Source of the DNA: Candidatus Trichorickettsia mobilis
GTDB lineage: Bacteria > Pseudomonadota > Alphaproteobacteria > Rickettsiales > Rickettsiaceae
Length of the DNA: 64,000 bases
Assembly: GCF_034366785.1 (NCBI RefSeq)
Contig: NZ_CP112932.1
Coordinates: forward strand, 1 to 64,000
Direction: 5' to 3'
How positions within the stretch are numbered: the stretch's first letter is position 1; each line of letters starts with the position of its first letter. The notes under the pieces were generated by a model. It was not told the DNA's origin, made no database searches, and worked only from the letters and a program-made list of their open reading frames with translations. Positions 1-8,815 of this stretch are shown piece by piece. Made by a program: the position numbers and the translations under genes.

Positions 1-1401
1 ATGCTGGACAATGGAGTAGCAGTAATCGAGCGTAGCTATAATCACCAAGAAATTTGGTGTTTAGTATCTCGTGATCTAAGAGATTACTATGGAGAAGCAA
101 TCCATAGAAGTTGGTTTAGTAAAATATATTTTATGGAGTGTACAACTCATAATGTGGTGTTATCTACTCCAACAAATTTTATTCGTGATTGGGTTAAATC
201 TCATTATTTAACTGTTATTTTGCAATTTTGGCAACATTACGACCAGAATATTAAAGTTATTGAGCTTATTACCAAGGTGTTATCAACTCAGGAGCAAGAA
301 CTGTTATCACCTAATGTGGGTACACAAATTGTTGTAGAAAGTAGTAGTAAGCAAATATTGGGTTCAGATAATAGTTTTGCAAACCTCGATCCACGATTCA
401 CTTTTGAAAATTTTGTTGTTGGTCCACCGAATGAACTTGCTTATGCAGCAGCGAGAGCGGTGGCAGAATCACGAAATGTAGTCGTTGAGTCTAATCCGTT
501 ATTTCTTTATGGTGGTGTTGGTCTTGGCAAAACTCATTTAATGCATGCAATCGCGTGGTACATAAGACATCATAATCCTTTGCGAAAAGTGATTTATATG
601 TCAGCAGAAAAATTTATGTATCAGTTTGTTAAAGCTTTGCGTAATAAAGATGTGATGTCATTTAAAGAAGAGTTTCGTTCAGTAGATGTGCTAATGATTG
701 ATGATATTCAATTTATTTGTGGTAAAGATAGTACTCAGGAAGAATTTTTTCATACCTTTAATGCCTTAATTGATAATAATCGTCAGATGGTTATTTCTTG
801 TGATCGATCTCCATCAGATCTAGACGATATAGAAGACCGCATTAAATCAAGACTCGGTTGGGGTTTGGTGGCTGATGTCCATAGTACTACCTATGAATTG
901 CGGTTAGGGATTCTGGAATCAAAACTCGAGCAAATGAATATTCATATTCCACAAGATGTAATTGAGTTTTTGGCTGCTAAAATAACTTCTAATGTTAGAG
1001 AGTTAGAAGGAGCTTTAAATAAGGTAATAGCACATTCTACTCTTGTAAATAGAGAGGTTAACCTTAACAATACTCAGGATATATTACGTGACTTATTACG
1101 TTCTAATGAAAGAATTATCACTATAGAGGATATTCAAAGAAAAATTGCTGAACGTTATAATATTAAAGTGTCGGATATGTCGTCACCACGTAGGGTAAGA
1201 TCGGTTGCAAGACCAAGGCAGCTAGCAATGTATCTGTCTAAAATACTAACCCCCAAAAGCTTGGCTGATATTGGCAAAAAATTTGGTAAAAAAGATCACA
1301 CTACGGTAATGCATGCAATCAAGAAAATTGAAGAATTATGTGCGCTTGATGTAGAATTTCGAGAAGAAGTTAGTACCTTAACTAGAATATTACAAAGTTA
1401 A
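1..1401 (+). CDS. dnaA: Chromosomal replication initiator protein DnaA
   Basis: DnaA binds DnaA boxes at the origin, melts the DNA and loads the replicative helicase. The 466-residue product shows the family layout: an N-terminal helicase-interaction domain, a variable linker at about residues 90-125, an AAA+ ATPase with Walker A GGVGLGKT at 171-178 and Walker B LMIDDIQF at 231-238, and a C-terminal DNA-binding domain whose signature helix reads [10 protein letters not shown] at 431-440. The ATG is the first base of the window, so the sequence has probably been rotated to begin here and the upstream region cannot be judged. dnaN follows 26 bases downstream in the same direction, an order common in bacteria. 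Length is normal and the frame intact. Confidence 0.97.
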   Translation: MLDNGVAVIERSYNHQEIWCLVSRDLRDYYGEAIHRSWFSKIYFMECTTHNVVLSTPTNFIRDWVKSHYLTVILQFWQHYDQNIKVIELITKVLSTQEQELLSPNVGTQIVVESSSKQILGSDNSFANLDPRFTFENFVVGPPNELAYAAARAVAESRNVVVESNPLFLYGGVGLGKTHLMHAIAWYIRHHNPLRKVIYMSAEKFMYQFVKALRNKDVMSFKEEFRSVDVLMIDDIQFICGKDSTQEEFFHTFNALIDNNRQMVISCDRSPSDLDDIEDRIKSRLGWGLVADVHSTTYELRLGILESKLEQMNIHIPQDVIEFLAAKITSNVRELEGALNKVIAHSTLVNREVNLNNTQDILRDLLRSNERIITIEDIQRKIAERYNIKVSDMSSPRRVRSVARPRQLAMYLSKILTPKSLADIGKKFGKKDHTTVMHAIKKIEELCALDVEFREEVSTLTRILQS

Positions 1402-1427
1402 TTTTCGTGTCATAGGAGTATGGAATA

Positions 1428-2579
1428 ATGAATAAAAATGATCTGGAAATTATTGTTGAAACCAGAGAGTTAGTGCATGTATTAACTTTTGCCAATTCAG
1501 TGGTAGAAAAAAGGCATGTAATAGCAGAATTAGGCAATGTAAAATTAGCTACTATAGATAATAGCCTGGAAATTGCAGCAACAGACATGGATTTATATTT
1601 TAGTCAGAATATTGGTGCACAAATATTAAAATCAGGAGTTACTACCGTATCTACCAGAGTATTAACTGATATTATCAGAAAAATACCGGATAAGGAAATC
1701 AGAATCAAACAAACTAGTGATGGTAATCAGCTAGAACTAATTGGTAAGAATTGCTTTTTTAGCTTGCCGACATTGCCGGCAAGTCAATTTCCAGAGATGG
1801 ATACCATAAAAGCAGAAACCGTGTTAACCGTACCTTGCTCAAGCCTAGTTAGATTAATTGACTGTACACAATTTGCAATGTCTACAGAAGAGACTAGATA
1901 TAATTTAAATGGTATCTATTTGCATGTAAAGGAAAATCAACTTTGTGCTGCTGCTACTGATGGTCATAGATTATCGGTAGTTTCCGTAGAAATAGAGGCA
2001 GTAGTACAGGAGTTTGGTATTATTTTACCACGTAAAACTGTGCATGAATTATTAAAATTAATAAAAGATCCTAGATATGCGAATGCAGATATTGAAATAT
2101 CTTTGGCAGTTAATAAAGTAAAATTTGTTTGTGGTAATGTAATTATTGTGTCTAAACTAATTGATGGTCAATTTCCAGAATATTCTGCTTTTATTCCCAC
2201 TGAAAGCAATCATAAGTTAACTGTAAACCCTAAAGAATTAGCTAATATTATTGATCGAGTGGCAACTGTCACTATCGATAAATTCCGTGCCATTAAAATT
2301 ACTTTAACCGATGCATTTATGCAGGTTACTGCTTCAGGTGAGGCAAGGGGAGTAGCAAAGGAACAATTGGCGTATTCTGAAATATTAGAAAATTATTGTA
2401 TTTTTGAAGGTAATAGCGGAATCACTATAGGGTTTAACCCTAAATATTTAAGTGATGTATTAAATATTATTAAATGCGATCAAGTAGAATTACATTTTAA
2501 AGATTCTTTCTCTCCTGCTTTAATTAAAGTTCTCGAAAATCCCACAGATTATTTTGTGATTATGCCGGTAAAAGTATAA
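1428..2579 (+). CDS. dnaN: DNA polymerase III beta sliding clamp
   Basis: The beta clamp is a ring dimer that tethers the replicative polymerase to DNA. The 383-residue product has typical clamp length, with three repeated clamp folds; recognisable stretches include RYNLNGIYLH near 165 and AAATDGHRLSVV just after it, and it ends with the canonical VIMPVKV. An AGGAG lies a good distance before the ATG. It lies directly behind dnaA and is probably cotranscribed. Nothing is unusual inside the gene; the 440 bases after it carry repeats rather than genes. Confidence 0.97.
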   Translation: MNKNDLEIIVETRELVHVLTFANSVVEKRHVIAELGNVKLATIDNSLEIAATDMDLYFSQNIGAQILKSGVTTVSTRVLTDIIRKIPDKEIRIKQTSDGNQLELIGKNCFFSLPTLPASQFPEMDTIKAETVLTVPCSSLVRLIDCTQFAMSTEETRYNLNGIYLHVKENQLCAAATDGHRLSVVSVEIEAVVQEFGIILPRKTVHELLKLIKDPRYANADIEISLAVNKVKFVCGNVIIVSKLIDGQFPEYSAFIPTESNHKLTVNPKELANIIDRVATVTIDKFRAIKITLTDAFMQVTASGEARGVAKEQLAYSEILENYCIFEGNSGITIGFNPKYLSDVLNIIKCDQVELHFKDSFSPALIKVLENPTDYFVIMPVKV

Positions 2580-2636
2580 AACTTATATAGTTGGCACTTA
2601 AGTGAGTATACCGCAGATACCTCAATGAGCTATGCT

Positions 2637-2672
2637 CGTTAAGTTGAGAAAAAAGAGACGATACAAATCGTC
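2637..2672. repeat. Fragment of repeat family A
   Basis: This stretch resembles the arm of the longer palindromic elements described here as family A (best copies at 3424-3592 and 30970-31151): a GTTAAGTTGAG-like core followed by AAGAG and a small GACGAT/ATCGTC inverted repeat. No partner arm is visible nearby. The rest of 2580-2723 shows no gene. Confidence 0.45.
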
Positions 2673-2723
2673 AATCTTTGAGGTCATGTATGGTCGCAAT
2701 CTAGATGTAGTTACTCGTTTTAC

Positions 2724-2870
2724 TAGGCTCTGTGAACATTTCTCCATAATGGCCTTATCTTGCGTTGTTTTCGTCCTCGAATCCAAAATAAACTGAAGCA
2801 GCTGCGCGTCGAGAGAGCGAGAACGCTATATTAAGATCCGCTCATTACGTAGAAATGTTCACAGAGCCTA
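2724..2870. mobile_element. MITE-like element with 20-bp perfect terminal inverted repeats
   Basis: The 20 bases at 2724-2743 (TAGGCTCTGTGAACATTTCT) are repeated as an exact reverse complement at 2851-2870. Both outer ends carry TA, so the element may be GGCTCTG...CAGAGCC flanked by a TA target duplication, as is usual for IS630/Tc1-mariner type elements. The 107-base interior has no credible reading frame. It is therefore probably a non-autonomous derivative. The family assignment is inference from the TA alone. Confidence 0.7.
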
Positions 2871-3023
2871 ATGTAGTTTTTAATGGTTTATTGTGGATGC
2901 GAGTGCCAGAGGCACTCACATTATCCGCAAGAATGTAGAGTTTGTGAGAAGAAGTCTAATATAAATTGTTGATTTTAATATCTGATTTGGCTATTCTAAC
3001 TCAACATTTATTTCAGGCATTTG

Positions 3024-3239
3024 ATGACGAAAGAAGAGCTGATTACATTTATGGGTACGGTACTTGAATTATTACCCAATGCGACATTTAGAGTTAAATT
3101 GGAGAATGATCATATCATCATCGCTCATACCTCAGGTAGGATGCGCAAGAATCGTATCAGGATACTGATTGGTGATAAAGTGACTATCGAAATGACACCA
3201 TATGATTTGACTAAGGGGCGTGTTATTCACCGCCATTAG
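3024..3239 (+). CDS. infA: Translation initiation factor IF-1
   Basis: IF-1 is a small OB-fold protein that binds the ribosomal A site during initiation. The 71-residue product has the family core: [13 protein letters not shown], the central [14 protein letters not shown], and the [14 protein letters not shown] end. A TTG lies in frame just before the ATG, but the ATG at 3024 gives the conserved start, so I use it. Only a weak AGG precedes it. The neighbours are repeats on both sides; maf follows about 400 bases on, a pairing I remember from Rickettsia but cannot verify here. Confidence 0.95.
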   Translation: MTKEELITFMGTVLELLPNATFRVKLENDHIIIAHTSGRMRKNRIRILIGDKVTIEMTPYDLTKGRVIHRH

Positions 3240-3242
3240 TAG

Positions 3243-3366
3243 CTCGGTGAAAATTGAGAATTGCGTTGTCGCTCTCGAAGAATCTGCGATGCTCGCGTAC
3301 CAAAGTGTACGCTGTGCTTCTCAGACGGAGGAACTCCTAGCACTTCTGCAATTTTGACTGTTGTCG
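3243..3366. repeat. Repeat family B, copy 1
   Basis: A segment of about 125 bases beginning with a CTCGGTGAAAATT-like end, containing GCGTTGTCG, a central GTACC...GTACGCTG palindrome and the ACTCCTAGCACTTCT motif. The same order of motifs recurs at 17396-17525, 23646-23775, 50960-51078 (reversed) and 57658-57786. It follows the infA stop by three bases. It has no coding capacity that I can support. Confidence 0.75.
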
Positions 3367-3423
3367 GCTAATTCTTCACTTTGGTTTACCAATTTTTGTT
3401 ATTATTTAGTGTCTGCTACTTAA

Positions 3424-3592
3424 CCATACGCGTCAAGTTAAGGAAATGTAAGTAATATAATTCGTCATTGCGAGGCGTTGCCGAAGCAATCCAGAAAATA
3501 AAAACATGTTTAACTGGGTTGCCGCGACCACTAACGTGGTCTCAGCTCAGACGAATTATATTACTTACATTTCCTTAACTTGATGCGTATGG
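3424..3592. repeat. Repeat family A, best copy: 169-bp palindromic element
   Basis: The arms at 3424-3466 and 3550-3592 are 43 bases long and differ at a single position when one is reverse-complemented (core CGTCAAGTTAAGGAAATG). The centre contains GCGTTGCCGAAGCAATCCAG, a second palindromic motif shared with copies at 5783-5926, 30970-31151 and 45525-45613. Flanks read CTACTTAA (3416-3423) and CTACTTTAA (3593-3601), which could be an imperfect target duplication. Confidence 0.8.
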
Positions 3593-3636
3593 CTACTTTA
3601 ACTTAACATCAGAAAAACATATACGGAATATAGTAC

Positions 3637-4230
3637 ATGTCTGGTTTGCCGATTATTTTAGCATCACAATCTCCTGCCAGGTTAGCGCTACTTAAGCAGG
3701 TAGGAATCACTCCTGATAAGATCATTGCGGCAGATATTGATGAATCATCAATGCGTAGAGAATTACCGCTGCATCTTGCAACTCGGCTAGCTTTAGCTAA
3801 AGCAAATAAAATTACCAATCAAATAGAGCAGGGAATTGTAATAGCAGCTGATACTGTAGTAGCTACCGGTAGGAAGATATTGCCTAAGGCTTTGAATAAT
3901 GAAGATATTAAAGATTGTTTGCAAGAGCTTTCTGGTAGGCGTCATCGAGTATATACCGGCGTTTGTGTTATCAGGAAACTTGATGGACAATTGCAGGTCC
4001 GACAAAAACTAGTGCAAACAGTTGTCAAGTTTAAGAATCTAACTAATCAGGATATTGCGTTTTACTGTGACTTAGGTGAGGGATTAAATAAAGCTGGTGG
4101 TTATGCTCTGAGTGGCTTTGCTGAATCTTTTGTCATATTTCTTTCTGGATCTCATTCCAATGTTATTGGTTTGCCTTTATATGAAACTTTAAATATGTTA
4201 AATTCACTCAAAATTTTGACTGAGAGATAA
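3637..4230 (+). CDS. maf: Maf-like nucleotide pyrophosphatase
   Basis: Maf proteins hydrolyse non-canonical or modified nucleoside triphosphates to monophosphates and pyrophosphate, a house-cleaning role. The 197-residue product begins with the family signature [20 protein letters not shown] and carries [17 protein letters not shown], with the catalytic Asp of the AADT motif, then [11 protein letters not shown] and [10 protein letters not shown] toward the end. Length is typical. The ATG at 3637 gives the expected N-terminus; no clear Shine-Dalgarno is seen. yebC follows after 18 bases, so the two are probably cotranscribed. Confidence 0.93.
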   Translation: MSGLPIILASQSPARLALLKQVGITPDKIIAADIDESSMRRELPLHLATRLALAKANKITNQIEQGIVIAADTVVATGRKILPKALNNEDIKDCLQELSGRRHRVYTGVCVIRKLDGQLQVRQKLVQTVVKFKNLTNQDIAFYCDLGEGLNKAGGYALSGFAESFVIFLSGSHSNVIGLPLYETLNMLNSLKILTER

Positions 4231-4248
4231 TTTTTTAAATGAGAGCAT

Positions 4249-4995
4249 ATGGCGGGGCATTCAAAATTTAAAAATATTCAACATCGTAAAGGTGCACAAG
4301 ACAAAAAACGTGCAAAGATGTTTACTAAATTAGTGAGAGAAATAATTACAGCAGCTAAATTAGGAGGAAGCGATGTCCAAAATAATCCTAGGTTACGTAA
4401 TGTAATTATTGCAGCACGTACTCATAATTTACCAAAAGAAAGAATAGAAAAGGCTGTAAATCAAGCTAGTAGTGATACTGAAACAGATAATTATGTAGAA
4501 ATGCGATATGAAGGGTTTGCGCCATCGGGTATTGCGATAATTGTTGAAACTCTTACTGATAATAAAAACCGAACAGCGGCTGATGTGCGCGCTGCTTTTA
4601 CCAAATTTGGTGGAAATTTAGCTGAAACTGGTAGTGTAAGTTTTATGTTCGATCATTTAGGAATGATACAATATGATGCTGCAATTGCAACTAATGATGT
4701 TATACTTAATGATGCAATTGAGTTGGCTGCAAATGATGTAGTGTCGGACGATTTATATCACTATATATACACTGAGATCGATAAATTTTCAGATTGTCTT
4801 AATTTTCTCACGCAAAAATATGGGGAACCAATTGAATCATATATCGGCTGGAAACCACATGATATCATCACTGTTGATGATCACGCTGCAGCTGAAAAAT
4901 TACTTAAATTGGTAGATATTTTAGAAGAAAGTGATGATGTGCAAAGAGTATTTAGTAACTATCAAATATCAGATGAAGTACTAGCTTCGTTTTAA
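4249..4995 (+). CDS. yebC: YebC/TACO1-family regulatory protein
   Basis: The YebC/TACO1 family has members acting as transcription regulators and members that help ribosomes translate proline-rich stretches; which applies here cannot be told. The 248-residue product starts with the hallmark [19 protein letters not shown] and continues with [12 protein letters not shown], then [19 protein letters not shown] and NRTAADVR. Length is normal. GAGAGC precedes the ATG. It lies in a short same-strand run maf-yebC-GlmU domain. Confidence 0.95.
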   Translation: MAGHSKFKNIQHRKGAQDKKRAKMFTKLVREIITAAKLGGSDVQNNPRLRNVIIAARTHNLPKERIEKAVNQASSDTETDNYVEMRYEGFAPSGIAIIVETLTDNKNRTAADVRAAFTKFGGNLAETGSVSFMFDHLGMIQYDAAIATNDVILNDAIELAANDVVSDDLYHYIYTEIDKFSDCLNFLTQKYGEPIESYIGWKPHDIITVDDHAAAEKLLKLVDILEESDDVQRVFSNYQISDEVLASF

Positions 4996-5024
4996 CTTTA
5001 GAAATAGTAAATTAGGTTAAGTTT

Positions 5025-5762
5025 GTGAGTTGTCAAATTATCATTTTGGCGGCAGGAAATGGAAGTCGTATGGCTTCAGATTTGCCAAAAGTAATGCATG
5101 AGGTTGGTGGTAAGCCAATGATTGCAAGAGTGTTATCAAACACTCTTGCTGTGACTGAAGATATTGTTCTAGTTTATTCTGAGCAACTAAAACCTCATTT
5201 GGCTCCTTATAAAGAATTTTGTAAGTTTGCTTTACAAAAGCAGGCACTGGGCACTGCTCATGCTGTATATTGTGTATTGGATTTAATCGCAGAACACGTA
5301 CCTGTAACTGTGGTATATGGTGATAATCCTTTTATTTCTTCATCGATTATTAAAAAGTTATTAAATCATTTAATATCAACAAATTCAGCTGTAAGTACTT
5401 TAATATTTGAGCGTAATGATCCTGGACAATATGGAAGAATAGTTACTGATAAATTTGGTAATCTTGTTAAAATTGTTGAATTTAAACATGCTAGTGAAGA
5501 AGAAAAGAAAATTACTTTATGTAATTCAGGAGTTATGGTATTTGCACCAGGTATATTAAAAAAATATATACCATATTGTGTAACACCAGAGCAAAAATTA
5601 TCCAGTGAGTTTTATCTAACAAGTATAATTGAGATATGTCAGAATTATAATGAAAAAGTATCTTATTTATTATCTACTGATAACCAAATTGTAGTTGGTG
5701 TAAACACTCAACAGGAATTACTTGAGGCAAATAATATTATAAAAACACAGCATGAAGTATAA
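5025..5762 (+). CDS. GlmU N-terminal domain: single-domain GlcNAc-1-phosphate uridylyltransferase
   Basis: The 245-residue product matches the nucleotidyltransferase half of GlmU: IIILAAGNGSRMASDLPKVM at 5-24 holds the nucleotide-binding loop, QALGTAHAV near 75-83 the uridine-binding Q-x-LGT-x-HA pattern, YGDNPFI the metal-binding Asp, and NSGVMVF the later substrate loop. Bifunctional GlmU is about 450 residues; the left-handed beta-helix acetyltransferase half is absent here, and the sequence after the stop is repeat, not a frameshifted remainder. The start is GTG. It presumably makes UDP-GlcNAc from GlcNAc-1-phosphate made elsewhere. I leave the symbol blank because it is not a complete GlmU. 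Confidence 0.85.
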   Translation: MSCQIIILAAGNGSRMASDLPKVMHEVGGKPMIARVLSNTLAVTEDIVLVYSEQLKPHLAPYKEFCKFALQKQALGTAHAVYCVLDLIAEHVPVTVVYGDNPFISSSIIKKLLNHLISTNSAVSTLIFERNDPGQYGRIVTDKFGNLVKIVEFKHASEEEKKITLCNSGVMVFAPGILKKYIPYCVTPEQKLSSEFYLTSIIEICQNYNEKVSYLLSTDNQIVVGVNTQQELLEANNIIKTQHEV

Positions 5763-5782
5763 CAAAAAGCACTTTAGGAAAT

Positions 5783-5926
5783 GTTCAATAAATCATACGT
5801 GTTAAGTTAAAGAAAATTAATACTCAACCGTCAAGCTTTGAGACCACGTTAGTGGTCGAAGCAATCCAGTTCTTTGCACTGCATTTACTGGATTGCTTCG
5901 AGTTTTAGCTCTTGCAATGACGAGTT
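5783..5926. repeat. Repeat family A/D composite copy
   Basis: The left end carries a family A arm (GTTCAATAAATCATACGTG, then TTAAGTTAAAG). The middle has a perfect 14-base inverted repeat, CGAAGCAATCCAGT at 5857-5870 against ACTGGATTGCTTCG at 5887-5900. It fills the space between the convergent GlmU-domain gene and the unknown gene at 5934. Confidence 0.7.
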
Positions 5927-5933
5927 AAATACA

Positions 5934-6227
5934 CTATTCATCATCACGAAAATATATTGCACCCCCCGGTTTAACATCAACATGTTGGAAATGATTATTT
6001 AGTTCTATTTCTGTGTTACCGATAAAAGTAACTATAATTCCATCCTCTACTAATATACTGGAGTGTAAAAAGCTTTTTGCAGTATTGTAAACTTCTTGGT
6101 CAAGGTTATTGGTTAATAAATTTATTGTTACTGATTGAGTAAATCGCCAAATAATAGCATTATTATCTATGTAACCATTCTTGCTGTAAGATGGAAGAAA
6201 ATCCCAAGCACTATCTTCTATTGTCAT
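5934..6227 (-). CDS. Hypothetical protein, 97 residues
   Basis: I do not recognise this protein. It starts MTIEDSAWDFLPSYSKNG and ends GGAIYFRDDE. It has no signal peptide or membrane segment and is rather acidic; the second half alternates hydrophobic and polar residues in a way that suggests beta strands. An AAGAGATG before the ATG can act as ribosome-binding site. It stands alone on the minus strand, its 3' end almost touching a repeat. Base composition matches the surroundings. It could be a real lineage-specific gene; the evidence is an intact frame with a plausible start. Confidence 0.55.
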   Translation of the reverse strand: MTIEDSAWDFLPSYSKNGYIDNNAIIWRFTQSVTINLLTNNLDQEVYNTAKSFLHSSILVEDGIIVTFIGNTEIELNNHFQHVDVKPGGAIYFRDDE

Positions 6228-6409
6228 ACATCATCTCTTAATAAATTTTAGTTAAAGTTATAATACCATAAATAGTAAAAAAAACAATAGATTTATTAAT
6301 AATTATAAATATTATTTAAATAATAATTTAAGTAGATCTTTTGCATAATATTTATTGCTATTTTTATATTTTTATATTACTAAGTTAGTTACAAAAATAT
6401 AGGTAATGC

Positions 6410-7246
6410 ATGAAGTTATTTCTAAATGAGTCTATTGTTAATTATTTATTGATGGAGTCATCTTTTCAGGCGCAATTAGCAGAGTTTCACTATTTTCCGT
6501 GTTATGTCGGTAAAGGAGATTTTATTCTCATTGCTGGAACCTCAACTGTCGGCAAATCATCTATTGTTAAAGGTTTAAAAGAGCTAGAGCCAGATCGTTT
6601 TGAAGAAGATCTTGATTTGCGTCGTGATCCACGAGACCCAACAGATCCATCGATGCAGTTTGCAATGTTTGATGACGCCATCAATCATTCATTAAATGGA
6701 AGATCGGTGATTATGCATGCTGATCAGAGTAGTCACTTTTTAGAATATCTTTCTACGCAAAATATTATTTTACCATTGAGATCAGTGTTGATATTTTGTC
6801 CGTTTACAGAGCTTTTAAAACGATTAGAAGATCGTAATGATCAGGCTCAACAACAAGATGGTGATATTAAAAATTTTCGTGATCCTTTAGTGCCACTTGA
6901 TCAGTTTAGTAGAATTTATACGCAAAAACAAAGCTCCGAAGAAGCGTTGGAGCTACTTACTCGATCGCAAGTAATAGCGGCCTATAATAGCCAATTTGAT
7001 AAAATGATTGCCTATGCCAGAAAGGCATTGCATCTACTGCCCACAGATGAACAAATTGCGATTGATAAGACTCTTTCCTTAAAGGAATTCTTATTAAATC
7101 TCGGTTTCAATGAAAAATTGGAAATTGTTGAAATTGCGCCAAGACATGCAACACATTACGATCTTATCTTTAATAGTGATGAGCTTAATTGCATTGAGAT
7201 AGCAGGAGCTCTTCATGCAGAAACTATGATTTCTCTAGCTGAATAG
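6410..7246 (+). CDS. P-loop NTPase/kinase-like protein of unknown function
   Basis: The 278-residue product has a clear Walker A motif, GTSTVGKSS, near residues 43-51, right after a short hydrophobic strand (FILIAG), the arrangement of small-molecule kinases and P-loop phosphotransferases. Downstream, GRSVIMHAD and LRSVLIFCPF look like further central strands, and the stretch rich in R and D (DLDLRRDPRDP) follows the position where kinases bind substrate. I cannot name the family or substrate. The first 40 residues are not conserved in any way I know. The 180 bases upstream are extremely AT-rich with an ATTATTTAAATAAT palindrome at 6311-6324 but no convincing promoter. Confidence 0.7.
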   Translation: MKLFLNESIVNYLLMESSFQAQLAEFHYFPCYVGKGDFILIAGTSTVGKSSIVKGLKELEPDRFEEDLDLRRDPRDPTDPSMQFAMFDDAINHSLNGRSVIMHADQSSHFLEYLSTQNIILPLRSVLIFCPFTELLKRLEDRNDQAQQQDGDIKNFRDPLVPLDQFSRIYTQKQSSEEALELLTRSQVIAAYNSQFDKMIAYARKALHLLPTDEQIAIDKTLSLKEFLLNLGFNEKLEIVEIAPRHATHYDLIFNSDELNCIEIAGALHAETMISLAE

Positions 7247-7262
7247 GTGAAGGTACAAATGA

Positions 7263-7348
7263 GAGTGTTCGCTAAACTAAATTATATAAATTGAAATAAT
7301 ACTCGTCTCTTTTTCCTTAGCTTGATGCGTATGGTTTATTGAACACTC
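7263..7348. repeat. Repeat family A, degraded copy
   Basis: Bounded by GAGTGTTC (7263-7270) and GAACACTC (7341-7348). The right half keeps the family core as CCTTAGCTTGATGCGTATGG, followed by TTTATTGAACAC as in the copy ending near 31151. The left arm has decayed. Confidence 0.6.
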
Positions 7349-7437
7349 TTTACAAAGCCTCTCTCGCAAAATTCACTTTTGAAAGAGAGGTTTTGTTAAC
7401 AAGCGGTACTATTTAGTACCAAGTGTATTATTGATTA

Positions 7438-7824
7438 TTAGTTTTGTAGATCTAGATTAATTTCATTATGCTGTTGTCCAGCAAGATTGGTTTGTATTAC
7501 ATTATCATGAACTTGAAAGTCTACAAAAGGGACTGTAGAGTTTTTTTCATGTGATGCAACAAGTTTTATAGTGCTCTCTACATGTTGTTTAGTCCAATCG
7601 TTTAACGCTTGTTCTGTAACCACTGCGCCACCGTTAATGAATGTTTGAGCAGAATCTTTGATTGCCTGTTTAATTCCGTCATCTATATTATGCTTGCTTA
7701 ATTCGTCATTCAATTTTTCTTCTAATAATTTAGCACCTACTTCTATTACTTTTTCAATCACAGGTTTGCAGCAAGTGCAAATCTTTTTTACAATATTAGT
7801 AAAACTTTCCCAACAGCCAGCCAT
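7438..7824 (-). CDS. Hypothetical protein, 128 residues, helical
   Basis: I do not recognise this protein. The N-terminus has a cysteine cluster (CTCCKP near residues 17-22) followed by a long amphipathic helical stretch (VIEKVIEVGAKLLEEKLNDE) and a polar C-terminal tail. There is no signal peptide. A GGAG lies eight bases before the ATG, which supports translation. It stands alone between a decayed repeat and the csaA remnant, in a stretch that looks accessory. A secreted effector is possible but nothing in the sequence shows it. Confidence 0.6.
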   Translation of the reverse strand: MAGCWESFTNIVKKICTCCKPVIEKVIEVGAKLLEEKLNDELSKHNIDDGIKQAIKDSAQTFINGGAVVTEQALNDWTKQHVESTIKLVASHEKNSTVPFVDFQVHDNVIQTNLAGQQHNEINLDLQN

Positions 7825-7946
7825 AAATTTTCTCCATATAGTTAATTTATAATTAAAATATTAACATATAATAAACCAACTAAAACAGGAAAATATGTTT
7901 TATAATTAAGTTATTATTTAATGTGAGTTTATTGTAACACAACGGT

Positions 7947-8162
7947 TTAATGCATTTTTTGGCCATTAGATACTTTGAGATCAGCAGCGATTAAACAAAT
8001 ACTGTCGTTTGCATCAGCAAAACCAACCAGTAAAAATTGAGAGAGAAAACCGGCGATATTTTTCTCGCTTAAATTTACACAGCCAACAATAGAGCGTCCT
8101 AGTAGAGATTCCGGTGTGTAATGTATAGTAACCTGAGCTGAGGTTTGAAGAACGCCTATCTC
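7947..8162 (-). pseudogene. csaA: csaA remnant (C-terminal two thirds of a CsaA-like tRNA-binding protein)
   Basis: Reading the minus strand from 8162 gives EIGVLQTSAQVTIHYTPE, then LLGRSIVGCVNLSEKNIAG, FLSQFLLVGFADANDS and KVSNGQKMH before a stop. This follows the CsaA pattern (SSAQIT, YTPEELLGRQVVAVVNFPPKQIA, LVLGF, PNG). The frame stays open to about 8222 but the residues before 8162 do not resemble the CsaA N-terminus and there is no ATG, GTG or TTG start giving a whole protein. About 40 N-terminal residues of the family are missing. CsaA binds tRNA and has chaperone activity; this copy is very probably dead. Confidence 0.8.
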
Positions 8163-8242
8163 AGATTTGTGTGTCGGGATGATGTTCAGTGTGTGCAGGA
8201 GGTAGATTATGGCAAAATTTGCTTAAACATAAAACTCCAGAT

Positions 8243-8692
8243 TTAAGTAATTCTTAAATACGGAAATTCTGCTTGCAGAAGTTTTAGCACTTTGTTTAAA
8301 TCATTTTTGCTTTTGATAATTAAAAGAATAGTATCATCTCCTGCTATTGTTCCTAGGATTCCAGAGTCTGAATTACGATAGTTTACATATTTCTGGTCTA
8401 TAAAATAAGCAAGGCTACTAGCATTTCCTGGATGAGTATGCAATATAATCAAGCCAAATTCTGAGATTTGAATATTAAGCACAATGGGGAGAGTTGGCAT
8501 ATTTAAATCTATCGCTTTATATACCCCACTGACTTTGGCAATTTTTAATTTCTTTAATCTTCTGCTAAGAGTTGCTTGGGGTATATCATGTCCTCGTTCT
8601 TTTAGCATATTCTGTAAATCTATTTGCTCATGAATTTCATGACTCTGAATAATACTTAAAATATGACCATCTATTGCGTTACTGCGTGACAT
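8243..8692 (-). CDS. argR: ArgR-family arginine repressor
   Basis: The 149-residue product has the two ArgR domains: an N-terminal winged helix-turn-helix with QATLSRRLKKLKIAKVSGVYK at about 39-59, and a C-terminal hexamerisation and arginine-binding domain with HTHPGNASSLAYFID and GILGTIAGDDTILLI near 111-125, where the GDD lies in the arginine site. ArgR represses arginine-related genes when arginine is present. It is divergent from an amino-acid ABC transporter, and the space between contains two ARG boxes at helical spacing, so it very probably controls that transporter and itself. No arginine biosynthesis gene is seen in the window, so its job here is likely uptake control. Confidence 0.92.
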   Translation of the reverse strand: MSRSNAIDGHILSIIQSHEIHEQIDLQNMLKERGHDIPQATLSRRLKKLKIAKVSGVYKAIDLNMPTLPIVLNIQISEFGLIILHTHPGNASSLAYFIDQKYVNYRNSDSGILGTIAGDDTILLIIKSKNDLNKVLKLLQAEFPYLRIT

Positions 8693-8710
8693 CTATAAAC
8701 CTCTAATAAA

Positions 8711-8745
8711 TGAATATGTAATCATTATTATTGAAATAATATTCA
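8711..8745. promoter_or_regulatory. Pair of ARG boxes (ArgR operators)
   Basis: TGAATATGTAATCA at 8711-8724 matches the ARG-box core TGAATWWWWATTCA at 12 of 14 positions, and TGAAATAATATTCA at 8732-8745 at 13 of 14. Their centres are 21 bases apart, two helical turns, the arrangement bound by an ArgR hexamer in known systems. They lie just upstream of the transporter promoter and within 55 bases of the argR start. Confidence 0.8.
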
Positions 8746-8752
8746 TAAATCA

Positions 8753-8781
8753 TTGACAATGCAAGTAGGAATTTGTATATT
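8753..8781 (+). promoter_or_regulatory. Sigma-70 promoter of the amino-acid ABC transporter
   Basis: A perfect -35 TTGACA at 8753-8758, a 17-base spacer and a -10 TATATT at 8776-8781 (one mismatch to TATAAT). The ATG of the binding-protein gene follows 34 bases downstream, with AGGTAG as ribosome-binding site. The nearer ARG box ends eight bases before the -35. Confidence 0.8.
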
Positions 8782-8815
8782 CATAAAGTGAATAAAATAT
8801 GAATATAGGTAGATT

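Noticed and set aside
2580-3020. Replication origin in the dnaN-infA gap
   Set aside because: I found no cluster of DnaA boxes or a clear AT-rich unwinding element there; the gap is explained by repeats.
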